64,000 bases of DNA from Tepidibacter hydrothermalis (GCF_029542625.1 NZ_CP120733.1:496001-560000); one strand, 5' to 3'. Positions 32,507-41,851 are shown, numbered from the stretch's first letter. The notes: a model not told the origin generated them from the sequence alone. Numbers and translations are program-made.

Positions 32507-33382
32507 ATGAAAGATAATTTAAAAAACACTCCAAGATTTGAAAGTATAAATAGTGAACTTGATAAGGCTATTGATCAGATGGATATCCTTGAAATTGAAA
32601 AACAACTTGAAAAATTATCTGAAGAAAAACCATTACCTTATTCAATAGAGGATAGTAAAATCTTTGCAAAAAGGATTATAGAACAAAATAAGAAAGGATA
32701 TGGGAGTATGAGAAGAAGCGTAAAAAAATCAGTGATATTAGTAGCTTGTATAGTGTTAACTATAGGTGTAACAGTAGTTTATGGAACAGACCTATTTAAA
32801 AATTTCAAATTTTACAATCAAGAAACAACAGTTGAAATAAGAACAAATCAAAATATAAGTGAAGAGGAAGCTGCAAGTATGGCAAAGGAAGCAGAAGATG
32901 ATTATAATTCACCATCTACACAAGGTACAACTGAGGAGAATGAACTAAATAAATTTGCTAACATAAAAGAAGTTGAAGAAAGTATAGGGATAAAAATTAC
33001 TTTGCCTTCATATGTTCCACAAGATTTTGAAATGAAAAAAGATATATTGGTTCAGAATTCATTTGATAATAATCACAATATATATATTAGCTATATGTCA
33101 AAAGAAAAAAAGAATCGATTATTTGAAGTGTCAATAATAACACAAAAGCAACCTGAAGACAGTACAATTGTAACTGTAACCGATACAGTACATGAAGGTG
33201 AATATAAGACGCCATCTGGTACTAAATATTCAATATTAAAGGAAGATGAAGGAATTATTGCTACGACAGATATTAACAATATAGTATATAGCTTGATTTT
33301 CACAGGAGTGAATGAAGAAGAAATGCATAAAGTGATTAATAGTGTTGATTTAAGTGGTTACATGATGTACGGTAAACAGTAA
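32507..33382 (+). CDS. Membrane-anchored DUF4367-like protein, probable anti-sigma factor
   Basis: 291 residues: a cytoplasmic helical region (1-75, with EIEKQLEKLSEEKPLPYS), one membrane helix (about 76-96, VILVACIVLTIGVTVVYG), an acidic linker and a C-terminal beta-rich DUF4367-like domain (about 155-285). Such proteins pair with ECF sigma factors. AAAAGGAGG precedes the ATG at 32507. A 57-bp gap separates it from the sigma gene. It ends before a terminator that duplicates the one after the first sigma operon. Confidence 0.75.
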   Translation: MKDNLKNTPRFESINSELDKAIDQMDILEIEKQLEKLSEEKPLPYSIEDSKIFAKRIIEQNKKGYGSMRRSVKKSVILVACIVLTIGVTVVYGTDLFKNFKFYNQETTVEIRTNQNISEEEAASMAKEAEDDYNSPSTQGTTEENELNKFANIKEVEESIGIKITLPSYVPQDFEMKKDILVQNSFDNNHNIYISYMSKEKKNRLFEVSIITQKQPEDSTIVTVTDTVHEGEYKTPSGTKYSILKEDEGIIATTDINNIVYSLIFTGVNEEEMHKVINSVDLSGYMMYGKQ

Positions 33383-33427
33383 GATAAGTAATAACGGTTT
33401 TTATTATAATAGATAGAAATTATATAT

Positions 33428-33468
33428 AAAGAGCAAAGGCTTTATAACTAAAGTCTTTGCTCTTTATT
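33428..33468 (+). terminator. Terminator, second of a repeated pair
   Basis: AAAGAGCAAAGGCTTT (33428-33443) pairs with AAAGTCTTTGCTCTTT (33450-33465). The loop TATAACTA and flanks match the terminator at 31658. Confidence 0.85.
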
Positions 33469-33487
33469 ATAATCTTGGAGCAAATTT

Positions 33488-33706
33488 TTAAATTTCCTTA
33501 GATTTATGAGAGTTTTTATATTTGCAAAATAATGAAACTATACTTGCGATAATACCAATAAGCATGAATAAATAACTCATTGGGATTAAAAAAAATGGTT
33601 CAATAAGAGTGCCATCTGGAGCAACTTCAGACCCGATGATGTTATAGGAGATAAAACAACCTAACCCTAGAATAAATGGTATTAAAATTAAAATATTTTT
33701 TTTCAT
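33488..33706 (-). CDS. Small DUF3955-like membrane protein
   Basis: 72 residues with two membrane helices (about 5-24 and 43-62) around a loop containing YNIIGSEVAPDGTLIEPFFLIP. This is the signature of small DUF3955 proteins of Firmicutes, whose function is unknown. GAGGAGG lies 8 nt before the ATG. It is transcribed alone, convergent with the sigma operon. Confidence 0.7.
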   Translation of the reverse strand: MKKNILILIPFILGLGCFISYNIIGSEVAPDGTLIEPFFLIPMSYLFMLIGIIASIVSLFCKYKNSHKSKEI

Positions 33707-33945
33707 TAAAATTCCTCCTCGTTAATTAAGTCAAATTTTTAAAAACTATGTGATATAGAATATTAAATTGTTGTAGTTTTATTAATTTTACATTCCGAAT
33801 GTATTTAAATATGTCTATCACTATGGATATTATAATATATAAATATTTATCGTTTGTCAATAAAAAATAAAAATAATTCGATATGTATTTATTGTTTACG
33901 CTGATGAGATAATGATGGTAAATAGATTGAAATATAAAATTCACA

Positions 33946-33974
33946 TTGACATTACTTCGATATCGAAGTATAAT
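33946..33974 (+). promoter_or_regulatory. Consensus promoter with MarR operator in the spacer
   Basis: TTGACA (33946-33951), a 17-bp spacer and TATAAT (33969-33974). The perfect 18-bp palindrome TACTTCGATATCGAAGTA occupies 33953-33970, so a bound dimer would block polymerase. Transcription should begin about 7 bp after TATAAT, at the ATG of the MarR gene (33981), giving a leaderless mRNA. Confidence 0.8.
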
Positions 33975-33980
33975 TTGGGT

Positions 33981-34412
33981 ATGAGAGTAGATAATACAAT
34001 TTCAAGAATATCAAAAATTAAATATGTATCAAATAATCTAATTGTCAAAGAGCTTGAAAAAAGAGGACATTCAGGATTAGCTCCTTCACATGGAGATATT
34101 TTGTCTGCTTTAATTTTTCATGGTGAGATGACGAAAACAGAAATCTCAAATAAGATTAATAAAGAGAGGTCAACAGTAACAACTTTAATAAAAAAACTAG
34201 AGAAAGAGGGTTACTTAAGTTCAAGGATTAATGAAGAAGATAGTAGATCGGCAATAGTATATTTGACAACTAAAGGAAAAATAATGAAGAAAGATTTTAT
34301 TGAGATATCTGAAATGTTATATGAAATTCAATACTCAGGTATGTCTGAAGAACAGATTGAATCTTTCAAAAAAGGTTTAGAATTAGTTTATAAAAATTTC
34401 GTGAGTATATAA
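33981..34412 (+). CDS. MarR-family regulator of the osmoprotectant operon
   Basis: A 143-residue winged-helix repressor: LAPSHGDILSALIFHGEMTK, then EISNKINKERSTVTTLIKKLEKEGYLS (recognition helix) and a wing with DSRSAIVYLT. I chose the ATG at 33981, which gives the usual N-terminus MRVDNTISRISK. An earlier ATG at 33912 lies upstream of a consensus promoter and is excluded. No ribosome binding site exists; the start is at the predicted transcript 5' end. An 18-bp palindrome in its promoter and again before the ABC operon suggests it represses both. Confidence 0.85.
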   Translation: MRVDNTISRISKIKYVSNNLIVKELEKRGHSGLAPSHGDILSALIFHGEMTKTEISNKINKERSTVTTLIKKLEKEGYLSSRINEEDSRSAIVYLTTKGKIMKKDFIEISEMLYEIQYSGMSEEQIESFKKGLELVYKNFVSI

Positions 34413-34493
34413 ATAAAATTAATTTTTTATTTGTTACTCATGAAATTTTTATTTACACATATACTTAGATGTCTAAGTTTTTTTTAGGATAGA

Positions 34494-34511
34494 TACTTCG
34501 ATATCGAAGTA
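34494..34511 (+). promoter_or_regulatory. MarR operator before the osmoprotectant operon
   Basis: TACTTCGATATCGAAGTA, identical to 33953-33970. It lies 22 bp before the TTG start of the permease gene, downstream of a candidate promoter (TTTACA near 34452 and TAGGAT near 34485). Confidence 0.85.
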
Positions 34512-34533
34512 AAAAAGAAAGGAGAATTATATT

Positions 34534-35196
34534 TTGATTAAGGATATATTCAATATATATATAGAACGATGGGACTTTTTTTCGCAGCTTATTATGGAGC
34601 ACATTATTTTAACATCTATTTCGGTAATTATTATAGCTGTATTAGGTTTGACTTTGGGTATTGCTATGACCAGAAACAAAGTATTAGCAAATATTATTTT
34701 TGGAGTTACAAACTTTCTTTATACTATTCCATCGATTGCGTTATTTGGAGTGTTAGTAACTTTCACTGGGATAGGAAATAAAAGTGCGATTATTGCTTTA
34801 TCAATTTACGGTATAGTGCCAGTTATCAGAAATACTTATGTTGGCATCATGCAAGTAGATAAACAAGTTATAGAATCAGCAATTGGAATGGGAACTACAA
34901 AAAGAGAACTATTATTTAGAATTCAATTGCCATTAGCATTGCCAGTAATTTTTACGGGATTTCGTACTATGGTTATCATGACAATTGCATTATGTGGTAT
35001 TGCATCTTTTATTGGTGCAGGTGGATTAGGAGTAGCTATTTGGCGTGGAATAAGCACAAATTTTCCTACTATGACTATGGCAGGTAGCTTGTTAGTTGCT
35101 GCATTGGCAATAATAACAGATCTTATTTTGCAAAAAACAGAAAATATTATGACAAGAAAAATATTAGGAAATGAAAAGATGGAGGGATACAAATAA
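34534..35196 (+). CDS. Osmoprotectant ABC transporter permease (OpuCB/ProW-like)
   Basis: A 220-residue inner-membrane permease with about five helices and the permease motif EAAxxxG-like sequence ESAIGMGTTKRELLFRIQLP (about 113-132), which contacts the ATPase. It resembles OpuBB/OpuCB/YehW proteins, which import glycine betaine, choline or related compounds. The start is TTG at 34534, behind AAAGGAG. Its stop overlaps the next start (35196). In OpuC systems two permeases are usual; only one is present here. Confidence 0.85.
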   Translation: MIKDIFNIYIERWDFFSQLIMEHIILTSISVIIIAVLGLTLGIAMTRNKVLANIIFGVTNFLYTIPSIALFGVLVTFTGIGNKSAIIALSIYGIVPVIRNTYVGIMQVDKQVIESAIGMGTTKRELLFRIQLPLALPVIFTGFRTMVIMTIALCGIASFIGAGGLGVAIWRGISTNFPTMTMAGSLLVAALAIITDLILQKTENIMTRKILGNEKMEGYK

Positions 35197-36083
35197 TGTT
35201 TAAAAAAATGATTGCTTTCACACTTATATTTTTACTTATGTTTTCTATTATAGGTTGTAATAAGGAAGAAAAAAAAGTGGTAATTGCCAGTAAACCTATG
35301 ACAGAACAGTATGTAATAGCAGAAATGTTGAAATTACTGATAGAAGAAAATACTGACATAAAAGTGGAACTAAAATTAGGAATTGGAGGGGGAACGTCAA
35401 ATATACAGCCTGCCATGGAAAAAGGCGAAATTGATATTTACCCAGAATATACAGGTACAGGTTGGATGTTTGTATTGAAACAAGAACTCATCAACAACTC
35501 TGAAGAATTATATAAATCAGTAAAAAAAGCATATGAAGAGCAATATGGTATCAAATGGACAGGACTTTATGGTTTTAATGATACTTTTGGGCTTGCAATA
35601 AAGAAAGAGTTAGCAGATAAATTAAATATTAAAACTTATTCTGATTTAGCTTTAAAGAGTGATAATTTAACTCTAGGAGCAGAATATGATTTTTATGAGA
35701 GAGAAGATGGATATCCAGGACTTTCAGAAATTTATGGTTTTAAGTTTGATAATAAGAAGGAACTGGATATAGGACTTAAATATCAAGCTATATCAACGGA
35801 TCAAGTAGATGTAATTAATGTCTTTTCAACAGATGGTAGATTAAAAGAGAAAGGTTTGGTTGTCTTACAAGATGATAAAAACTTTTTCCCATCGTATTTT
35901 GCAGCTACGTTAGTTAGAGAAGAAACATTGAAAGAGTATCCTCAATTAGAAGAGATATTAGAGATGATGACTGGACTAATTAGTAATGAAGAGATGATTG
36001 AAATGAATTACTTAGTTGAAATTGAGAAGAAAGATCCTAAGCAAGTTGCTAGAGAATTTTTAGAAAAGAAAGGATTGAAGTAA
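35196..36083 (+). CDS. Osmoprotectant-binding lipoprotein (OpuCC-like)
   Basis: A 295-residue substrate-binding protein. The signal peptide ends in the lipobox FSIIGC (Cys21). Family motifs include VIASKPMTEQYVIAEML and GEIDIYPEYTGTGW, which in OpuCC-like proteins shape the quaternary-amine pocket. It would be lipid-anchored outside the membrane and deliver substrate to the permease at 34534. Its ATG overlaps the permease stop and its stop overlaps the ATPase start, so the three genes are translationally coupled. Confidence 0.88.
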   Translation: MFKKMIAFTLIFLLMFSIIGCNKEEKKVVIASKPMTEQYVIAEMLKLLIEENTDIKVELKLGIGGGTSNIQPAMEKGEIDIYPEYTGTGWMFVLKQELINNSEELYKSVKKAYEEQYGIKWTGLYGFNDTFGLAIKKELADKLNIKTYSDLALKSDNLTLGAEYDFYEREDGYPGLSEIYGFKFDNKKELDIGLKYQAISTDQVDVINVFSTDGRLKEKGLVVLQDDKNFFPSYFAATLVREETLKEYPQLEEILEMMTGLISNEEMIEMNYLVEIEKKDPKQVAREFLEKKGLK

Positions 36084-36922
36084 TGTCATTAATTGAATTT
36101 ATTGATGTAGAGAAGTCTTATAAGTCCAGTTCTAAAGTAATTGATAAAATCAATTTGGAAATTGATGAAGGTGAGCTTATTACAATACTTGGACCTTCTG
36201 GATGTGGAAAAACTACACTCATTAAGATGGTGAACAAGTTAATTATACCAGATGCAGGTGTTATAAAAATTAAGGGTAAGGATATCAACCAATGGGATAC
36301 GATAGAGCTTCGTAGAAGCATTGGTTATGTTATTCAACAGATTGGATTATTTCCTCATTTAACAGTAGAGGAGAATATTGCTTATGTACTTTCGCTTTTA
36401 AAGGTGAGTAAAAATGTTAGAAAAAATAGAGCTAAAGAACTTATTAGCCTAGTAGGTTTAGAAGAAGATTATTTGTCAAGATATCCTAGAGAATTAAGTG
36501 GAGGTCAAAGACAAAGAGTTGGAGTTGCAAGAGCATTGGCAGCTGATCCAGATATTATTTTAATGGATGAACCATTTGGAGCAGTAGATGAAATTGCAAG
36601 GACTTCACTTCAAGATGAGCTTATAGAGATTCATAAACGTTTAAATAAGACTATTCTACTTGTAACTCATGATATAGAAGAGGCGCTAAAACTTGGATCT
36701 AAAATTATATTATTGAATCAAGGAAAGATTGAACAAATAGGAACAAGGGAAGAATTGATTTTTAATCCAGCTTCGAATTTTGTTAGAGAGTTCTTTGGAC
36801 TAAAAGGTTTTAAAGCTTCTTTAGATGAAGCTGCTATGGGTCAGATATATGATAATATTTTAAAAAACAAGATGGATATGGATAAAATTTATATGGAATT
36901 AGAACATATGGGGATGAAATAA
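36083..36922 (+). CDS. Osmoprotectant ABC transporter ATPase (OpuCA/ProV-like)
   Basis: A 279-residue ATPase: Walker A GPSGCGKTT (about 38-46), Q-loop near IGYVIQQIGLFPHLT, signature LSGGQRQRVGVARA (about 140), Walker B IILMDEPFGAVD and the H-loop TH. CBS domains found in OpuCA are absent; the protein ends with a short helical tail. It powers import through the permease encoded two genes upstream. Its start overlaps the previous stop. The MarR palindrome at 34494 should control it. Confidence 0.9.
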   Translation: MSLIEFIDVEKSYKSSSKVIDKINLEIDEGELITILGPSGCGKTTLIKMVNKLIIPDAGVIKIKGKDINQWDTIELRRSIGYVIQQIGLFPHLTVEENIAYVLSLLKVSKNVRKNRAKELISLVGLEEDYLSRYPRELSGGQRQRVGVARALAADPDIILMDEPFGAVDEIARTSLQDELIEIHKRLNKTILLVTHDIEEALKLGSKIILLNQGKIEQIGTREELIFNPASNFVREFFGLKGFKASLDEAAMGQIYDNILKNKMDMDKIYMELEHMGMK

Positions 36923-36977
36923 ATTTTATTATTCAATTGAGTACCTAAAAAATAAAAGTGAATTGGAGATATGCAAA

Positions 36978-37586
36978 ATGAAAAAAGCTTTTGAAATTCT
37001 TAGAGATGTGAAATCAGTAGTAATATCAACTGTTAAAGATGGAATACCACAGTCAAGAATAATTGATATAATGGACTATGATGATGGTGGGATTTATTTT
37101 TTAACAGGTAAGACTAAGCCGTTTTATAGACAATTAAAGAGAGAAAAAAAAGTAGCTGTAACAGGTATGAATAAAGAGTATGTACAAGTAAGATTAGTTG
37201 GAGATGTTCATGAAATTGACATCAGATTGATTGAAAAGCTATTTGATAAAAATCCTGAATTAGAAAAGTTGTTTCCTACGAGAAATGAAAATGATAGTTT
37301 TTCAGTTTTTTACCTTTCAAATGGAAAGGGCGAGGTTTTTGATTTGAGTGGAAAAGAGAACAAAATGAATCGTGTACGTTTTGCTTTTGGTAAAGATACT
37401 GTTAATGAAGCAGGATGTATAATCACTGAAAGTTGCATAGAGTGTGGAAAGTGTAAAAAGGTATGTCCTTTTTATGCAATAAGCGAAGGTACACCTTTTG
37501 TTATTAATCCGAAACTTTGTGATGAATGTGGAAATTGTTATTATGCATGTCCAGTAAGTGCAATTGATTTACCTAAGGGAATATAA
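36978..37586 (+). CDS. FMN-binding split-barrel protein with two 4Fe-4S clusters
   Basis: 202 residues. The N-terminal two thirds is a pyridoxamine-phosphate-oxidase-like split barrel (VVISTVKDGIPQSRIIDIMD), which usually binds FMN. The C-terminus carries two ferredoxin motifs, CIECGKCKKVCP and CDECGNCYYACP. Such fusions occur in anaerobes and are thought to move electrons to small substrates. The ATG at 36978 has GGAG upstream; the TTG at 36963 overlaps it. It lies 55 bp after the ATPase and may be part of the same MarR-controlled operon, which ends in the terminator at 37600. Confidence 0.8.
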   Translation: MKKAFEILRDVKSVVISTVKDGIPQSRIIDIMDYDDGGIYFLTGKTKPFYRQLKREKKVAVTGMNKEYVQVRLVGDVHEIDIRLIEKLFDKNPELEKLFPTRNENDSFSVFYLSNGKGEVFDLSGKENKMNRVRFAFGKDTVNEAGCIITESCIECGKCKKVCPFYAISEGTPFVINPKLCDECGNCYYACPVSAIDLPKGI

Positions 37587-37599
37587 AAAGAATTATATA

Positions 37600-37636
37600 A
37601 ATACCGCCTATTTGTAATAAGATAGGCGGTATTTTT
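37600..37636 (+). terminator. Terminator of the MarR-controlled operon
   Basis: AATACCGCCTAT pairs with ATAGGCGGTATT, followed by Ts. Confidence 0.85.
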
Positions 37637-37737
37637 AATTGTTACTAAAATGTTACCCTGAAATTTCAAATAAATAGTATTATATAATCATAACAAAAGA
37701 CTATTAAAAATTATTCTAAATAGAAAGGTTGATATGA

Positions 37738-39084
37738 ATGAAATTTTCTAAATCGATAAATTTGTTTTTAATTATAATACTATCTTCTTCACTAGTGGTT
37801 GGATGTGCTAAGGTATCTGCTGATGAAATGATTACACCTCCAAAAGCTTCGGTTAAAGCAGATAATATACAAAAGAAAATAGAGGAAAAATTCGGTAAGG
37901 ATATAAGTCTTATAACTCCCCCTTCAACTCAAGAGTTAAGTCCAATAAACTTCAGAGACCTTGATGGAGATTCAAAACAAGAGGCAATAGTATTTTTTAG
38001 AAATCCTAAAGATAATAAACTAAAAGGAGTAATATTAAAAGACATAAATGGGAAACTGGAAATCTATGAGGGAATAGATGGTGTAGGAAAAGAAATAGAA
38101 AAAGTCAGTTTTGATGATATAGATAATAATAAAAAAGAAGAAATATATATATCATGGCAACCTGAAAGTAGCTATGATATAGGATTTGGTGTATATGAGT
38201 TTGATGGTTCAAAGATAGACACTATAAAAGAAGATAAGGTTAGAACTTGGTTTTTGGGTGATCTTGATGATGATACGATAAATGAGCTTTATGTGTTTAA
38301 TGAAGAAAGAGAAAATATGGACAATCCTAATACAAGACTCGAAAGATATGAATTAAAAGACGGCAAGATGAATATAGTTGATACCTGCAGAATCGAAGAT
38401 TTTGCTTTTGGTCCACAAAGTGTTATGTTTGGTAATGCAAAACTAAATCAAAAAGGTATTTTCATGGATATAGCAACTGGAAATGCAGGTTTTACAGATC
38501 TTATAGTTTTAAAAGACGGTAAAATGCATAATGTGTTTTATGATCAAAAAGGTGGATTTACGGAGAAAACTTTTAAGCCAGGACCGACACCTTCGTACGA
38601 TATAGATAAAGATGGAGTAGTTGAAATATCTATACCTACTCAATCGAAGGGATATGAAAATGAAGCCATGGCATTTGTAGTTTGGATTACCGAGTGGTTT
38701 AAATGGGATGGAAAAGATGGACTAGTTCATGTTTTGGACACTTACGAAAACTATCCTATGAATATGAGCTTCATAATGGAAAAAGGATGGAAAGAAAATG
38801 TAAAAATCGAAAAAAATAATTATGATTCTGACCAAATTTTTGTAAAGTTTTTTTACGAAGATGAGTCTAATAAAGAACTATTATTTGAAATTCAATACGT
38901 AGCTCCTAAGAATGCAAAGAAATTTGAAGATCTAGGATATCAAAAACTTAAAATAGATAACAAGAATATCTATTATGTTAAAATAAATAATGAACTAAAA
39001 TCTCAAAATGCAAAGAAATTTCAACTTAATATAAATCAAATTAAAGAAAGAATGAGCAATTTAATTACAAATTCTATATTCTAA
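37738..39084 (+). CDS. Lipoprotein with FG-GAP-like repeats, linked to a two-component system
   Basis: A 448-residue protein with the lipobox LVVGC (Cys23). Repeats such as FRDLDGDSKQEAIVFF, DDIDNNKKEEIYI, LGDLDDDTINELYVF and DIDKDGVVEISI resemble calcium-binding FG-GAP/VCBS blades, so a propeller fold on the cell surface is likely. It is first in an operon with the regulator at 39107 and kinase at 39787. It may modulate the kinase or be its target. AGAAAGG precedes the ATG. Confidence 0.75.
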   Translation: MKFSKSINLFLIIILSSSLVVGCAKVSADEMITPPKASVKADNIQKKIEEKFGKDISLITPPSTQELSPINFRDLDGDSKQEAIVFFRNPKDNKLKGVILKDINGKLEIYEGIDGVGKEIEKVSFDDIDNNKKEEIYISWQPESSYDIGFGVYEFDGSKIDTIKEDKVRTWFLGDLDDDTINELYVFNEERENMDNPNTRLERYELKDGKMNIVDTCRIEDFAFGPQSVMFGNAKLNQKGIFMDIATGNAGFTDLIVLKDGKMHNVFYDQKGGFTEKTFKPGPTPSYDIDKDGVVEISIPTQSKGYENEAMAFVVWITEWFKWDGKDGLVHVLDTYENYPMNMSFIMEKGWKENVKIEKNNYDSDQIFVKFFYEDESNKELLFEIQYVAPKNAKKFEDLGYQKLKIDNKNIYYVKINNELKSQNAKKFQLNINQIKERMSNLITNSIF

Positions 39085-39106
39085 ACTGTATTTAAGGGGA
39101 GTTATT

Positions 39107-39802
39107 ATGAAAAAAATACTGATAGTAGAAGATGAAAAAGCGATACGTGAATTTATAGAAAAGAGCTTCCAAATAAGTGGATGCACTACCCTATGTGCAA
39201 AAGATGGAATAGAAGGCCTTGAAATATTCAAATCAGAAAATGGAATAGATATGATAATACTAGATGTTATGCTTCCAGGAATAGATGGATTTACTGTATG
39301 TCAAAAGATAAGAGAAATAGATGACACAACAGGAATAATAATGTTAACAGCAAAATCACAAGAAGAAGACAAGATAAATGGGCTTACATTTGGAGCGGAT
39401 GATTATATAGTAAAGCCCTTTAGTCCTAAAGAACTTATAGCAAGAGCCAACTCACTTTATCGTAAGGTTTCTATAATGAAAAATAAGACTTCAAAACAAA
39501 TAGAGAGAGAAATAAATGATGGAGATTTAAAAATTCTTTTAGATGAAAAAATTGTGATTAAGGATTCTAAAGATATAAAACTTACAAATACTGAATTTGA
39601 AGTCGTAAGTCTTTTAGTTCAAAATAAAGGAAAGACCATAACCAGAGATTATATGTTAGATAAAATATGGGGAAGTTCTTATATTGGAAGTTATAAAACT
39701 GTAGATGTAAACATACTTAGAATACGAAAAAAGCTAGATTTAGATTCTGAAAAGTATATTAAAACCATAAGAGGAAGAGGTTATCAATGGAAAGGTTTAT
39801 AA
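39107..39802 (+). CDS. OmpR-family response regulator
   Basis: A 231-residue regulator. The receiver domain (1-120) has ILIVEDE, Asp53 in MIILDVMLPG, Thr in MLTAKS and Lys in IVKPFSP. The winged-helix output (about 135-230) has TNTEFEVVSLLVQNKGK, then SYKTVDVNILRIRKKL and RGRGYQWK. It is 22 bp after the lipoprotein gene, and its end overlaps the kinase start by 16 bp. Targets are unknown, but the lipoprotein promoter is a natural candidate. Confidence 0.93.
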   Translation: MKKILIVEDEKAIREFIEKSFQISGCTTLCAKDGIEGLEIFKSENGIDMIILDVMLPGIDGFTVCQKIREIDDTTGIIMLTAKSQEEDKINGLTFGADDYIVKPFSPKELIARANSLYRKVSIMKNKTSKQIEREINDGDLKILLDEKIVIKDSKDIKLTNTEFEVVSLLVQNKGKTITRDYMLDKIWGSSYIGSYKTVDVNILRIRKKLDLDSEKYIKTIRGRGYQWKGL

Positions 39803-41199
39803 ATAGTGGTCTTAAAAAGAAATGGATAAAAAATTATATATTTACTATTGTTATAATTTGTATTTTTATTCAGGGGTTCTATATGTTTTTTTTGAAAGAC
39901 TACTACTATGATTGGGCGAAAGAAAATGTATCAAATAGATTAATAGCATATACGAATTTTTACAATAAATACTTAGATGACAATCTTATTATGAATAAAG
40001 GTCTTGCAAAAAAAATAGTAGAAGACTTTGAATATAAAGATAAGCTGTTAATAGAGGTCTTAGATACAGATGGAAACATAATAGACTCATCTATGATAGT
40101 GAATGAAGACACAAAACTAGATACTAAGGATTATATAGATGCCCTAAATGGAAAACTTGGAATTTATAAGGGGAGAAAGAAAACTACAAATGAAAAAATA
40201 ATTGCAGCATCTTCTCCTATCTATTTTGAAAATCAAATAATTGGAGTTGTAAGGTACTCAACAAGTTTAAGAAATATAGATTCATTCTTAATAAAAAAAT
40301 ATGCTCAAAGTTTTGCAATATTGTTACTTCTGTTGTCACTATCGTTTTTTATGAGCATGATATTTATAAAGACTATAATAAAATCTTTAAAAGAGATGTC
40401 TTTGAAAGCTCAAAAAATGGCAAAGGGAGATTTTGATCAAAAAATTGAAATAAAGTCAAATGATGAACTCTCACAACTTGCGAGTACATTAAACCATATG
40501 GCATCTCAGATAAAAGAAAATCAAAAACTTAAAAATGAGTTCATATCGTCAATAACCCATGATATAAAGACTCCACTTACAGCTATAATAGGTTGGACAG
40601 AGCTTCTTGTAATGCAAGAAAACATATCAAAACAAGATCTAAATTCTCAGGTTATAACAATACAAAATGAAACTTTAAGATTAAAAAAACTTGTAGAAGA
40701 GCTTTTGGATTTTTCAAAGTTTGAAATAGATAAGATAAGCTTAAACAAAGATAACACCAATTTAAAGTTACTTATAGAAGAATCTATAAATATATTTATG
40801 CCTAGGATAAAAAAATACAATATAGATTTTAGTAGTGAATTAGATGAAAATATAGATTTGGATATAGATAAAAATAGAATCAAACAAGTACTTATAAATC
40901 TAATAGATAATTCACTTAAGTATTCATCAAAAGATTCTAAAATAAAAATAGGATTAAAAAGATCGGATTCTAAAATTATATTATCAATAAAGGATAATGG
41001 AATAGGAATCTGTCAAGAAGATATAAAAAGAGTAAAAGAGAAGTTTTATGTTGTAGATAAGTCAAAAGGAGGAAGTGGACTGGGGCTCTCTATTTCAGAA
41101 AAAATAATGCAACTTCATAATGGTCAACTTCAAATAAAAAGTGAATTTCAAAAGGGAACAGAAGTTATTTTAATATTCCCATCTAAAACTCTAGCCTAA
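39787..41199 (+). CDS. Sensor histidine kinase with extracellular domain and HAMP
   Basis: A 470-residue kinase: TM1 about 16-36, an extracellular sensor (about 37-175), TM2 about 176-197, HAMP (198-250), HisKA with SSITHDIKTPLTAII (His near 258) and HATPase with NRIKQVLINLIDNSLKYS, DNGIGI and GGSGLGLSI. All catalytic boxes are intact. It partners the regulator at 39107. The signal is unknown; linkage with a propeller-like lipoprotein suggests envelope sensing. Confidence 0.92.
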   Translation: MERFINSGLKKKWIKNYIFTIVIICIFIQGFYMFFLKDYYYDWAKENVSNRLIAYTNFYNKYLDDNLIMNKGLAKKIVEDFEYKDKLLIEVLDTDGNIIDSSMIVNEDTKLDTKDYIDALNGKLGIYKGRKKTTNEKIIAASSPIYFENQIIGVVRYSTSLRNIDSFLIKKYAQSFAILLLLLSLSFFMSMIFIKTIIKSLKEMSLKAQKMAKGDFDQKIEIKSNDELSQLASTLNHMASQIKENQKLKNEFISSITHDIKTPLTAIIGWTELLVMQENISKQDLNSQVITIQNETLRLKKLVEELLDFSKFEIDKISLNKDNTNLKLLIEESINIFMPRIKKYNIDFSSELDENIDLDIDKNRIKQVLINLIDNSLKYSSKDSKIKIGLKRSDSKIILSIKDNGIGICQEDIKRVKEKFYVVDKSKGGSGLGLSISEKIMQLHNGQLQIKSEFQKGTEVILIFPSKTLA

Positions 41200-41216
41200 G
41201 GGCTGGAGTTTTTTTA
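41186..41216 (+). terminator. Terminator of the lipoprotein/two-component operon
   Basis: AAACTCTAGCC pairs (with a G-U) with GGGCTGGAGTTT and a T run follows; the stop codon of the kinase is in the loop. Confidence 0.75.
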
Positions 41217-41479
41217 TATAGTACATCTATATCTGTATATGTATAAGTATTTAGATCTATTATGAATATAAAAATTGATGTATTTAAAAATTAGTAAGAT
41301 TGTACTAATTGCATTGTAATGTTTTTCAAAAACAGTAAAAAAGACCCATTGAGGTATAGTGAATTATAGATTACCATGTAAGAAAATGTAAAAAAATATA
41401 TTTCAGTACTGATTATATCAAAAAAAGTGAAATTTAAAATAATTGTTATCTAATAAAAATAAGAAAGGAAGGTATAGCT

Positions 41480-41851
41480 ATGTCTAAAAAAATAGAAACC
41501 ATAGAGGATGCTACAAAAATAATAAATAATGTTTCAGGCTCTTTTATAGGATTGGCAATAATACAAATAGTATTGTTGGTTGTATTACTTCAAAATTATT
41601 ATGCTATTATAGATTCTCTTATAATTATTGTAATAGCTTTGCTGTTAAGAAAATTCAAAAACATTGTGTCTTCTATTTTAATATTATTGGTTAGTTTAGG
41701 CGCTTTAGTAGCTACAGTAATGAGTAAAATAGGACTAGCACAAGGGGGTCAAAATGTGTATTTAACAGTGCTTATGGTGTACATGAGTATAAAGGCTGTT
41801 AAAGCTACTTTGTTTATTAGAAAAGCTAAGAAAGAAGAAATAAATATTTAA
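41480..41851 (+). CDS. Small membrane protein, unknown function
   Basis: 123 residues with three or four hydrophobic helices (about 20-40, 43-58, 62-82 and 90-108) and a basic C-terminus. I do not recognise the family. GAAAGGAAGG lies about 8 nt before the ATG. The 280 bp upstream contains no other gene. It is followed after 63 bp by two paralogous lipoproteins, which may or may not be in the same transcript. Confidence 0.6.
   Translation: MSKKIETIEDATKIINNVSGSFIGLAIIQIVLLVVLLQNYYAIIDSLIIIVIALLLRKFKNIVSSILILLVSLGALVATVMSKIGLAQGGQNVYLTVLMVYMSIKAVKATLFIRKAKKEEINI

Noticed and set aside
33912-33980. Longer start for the MarR gene
   Set aside because: A consensus promoter lies after it, so these codons would not be in the mRNA.
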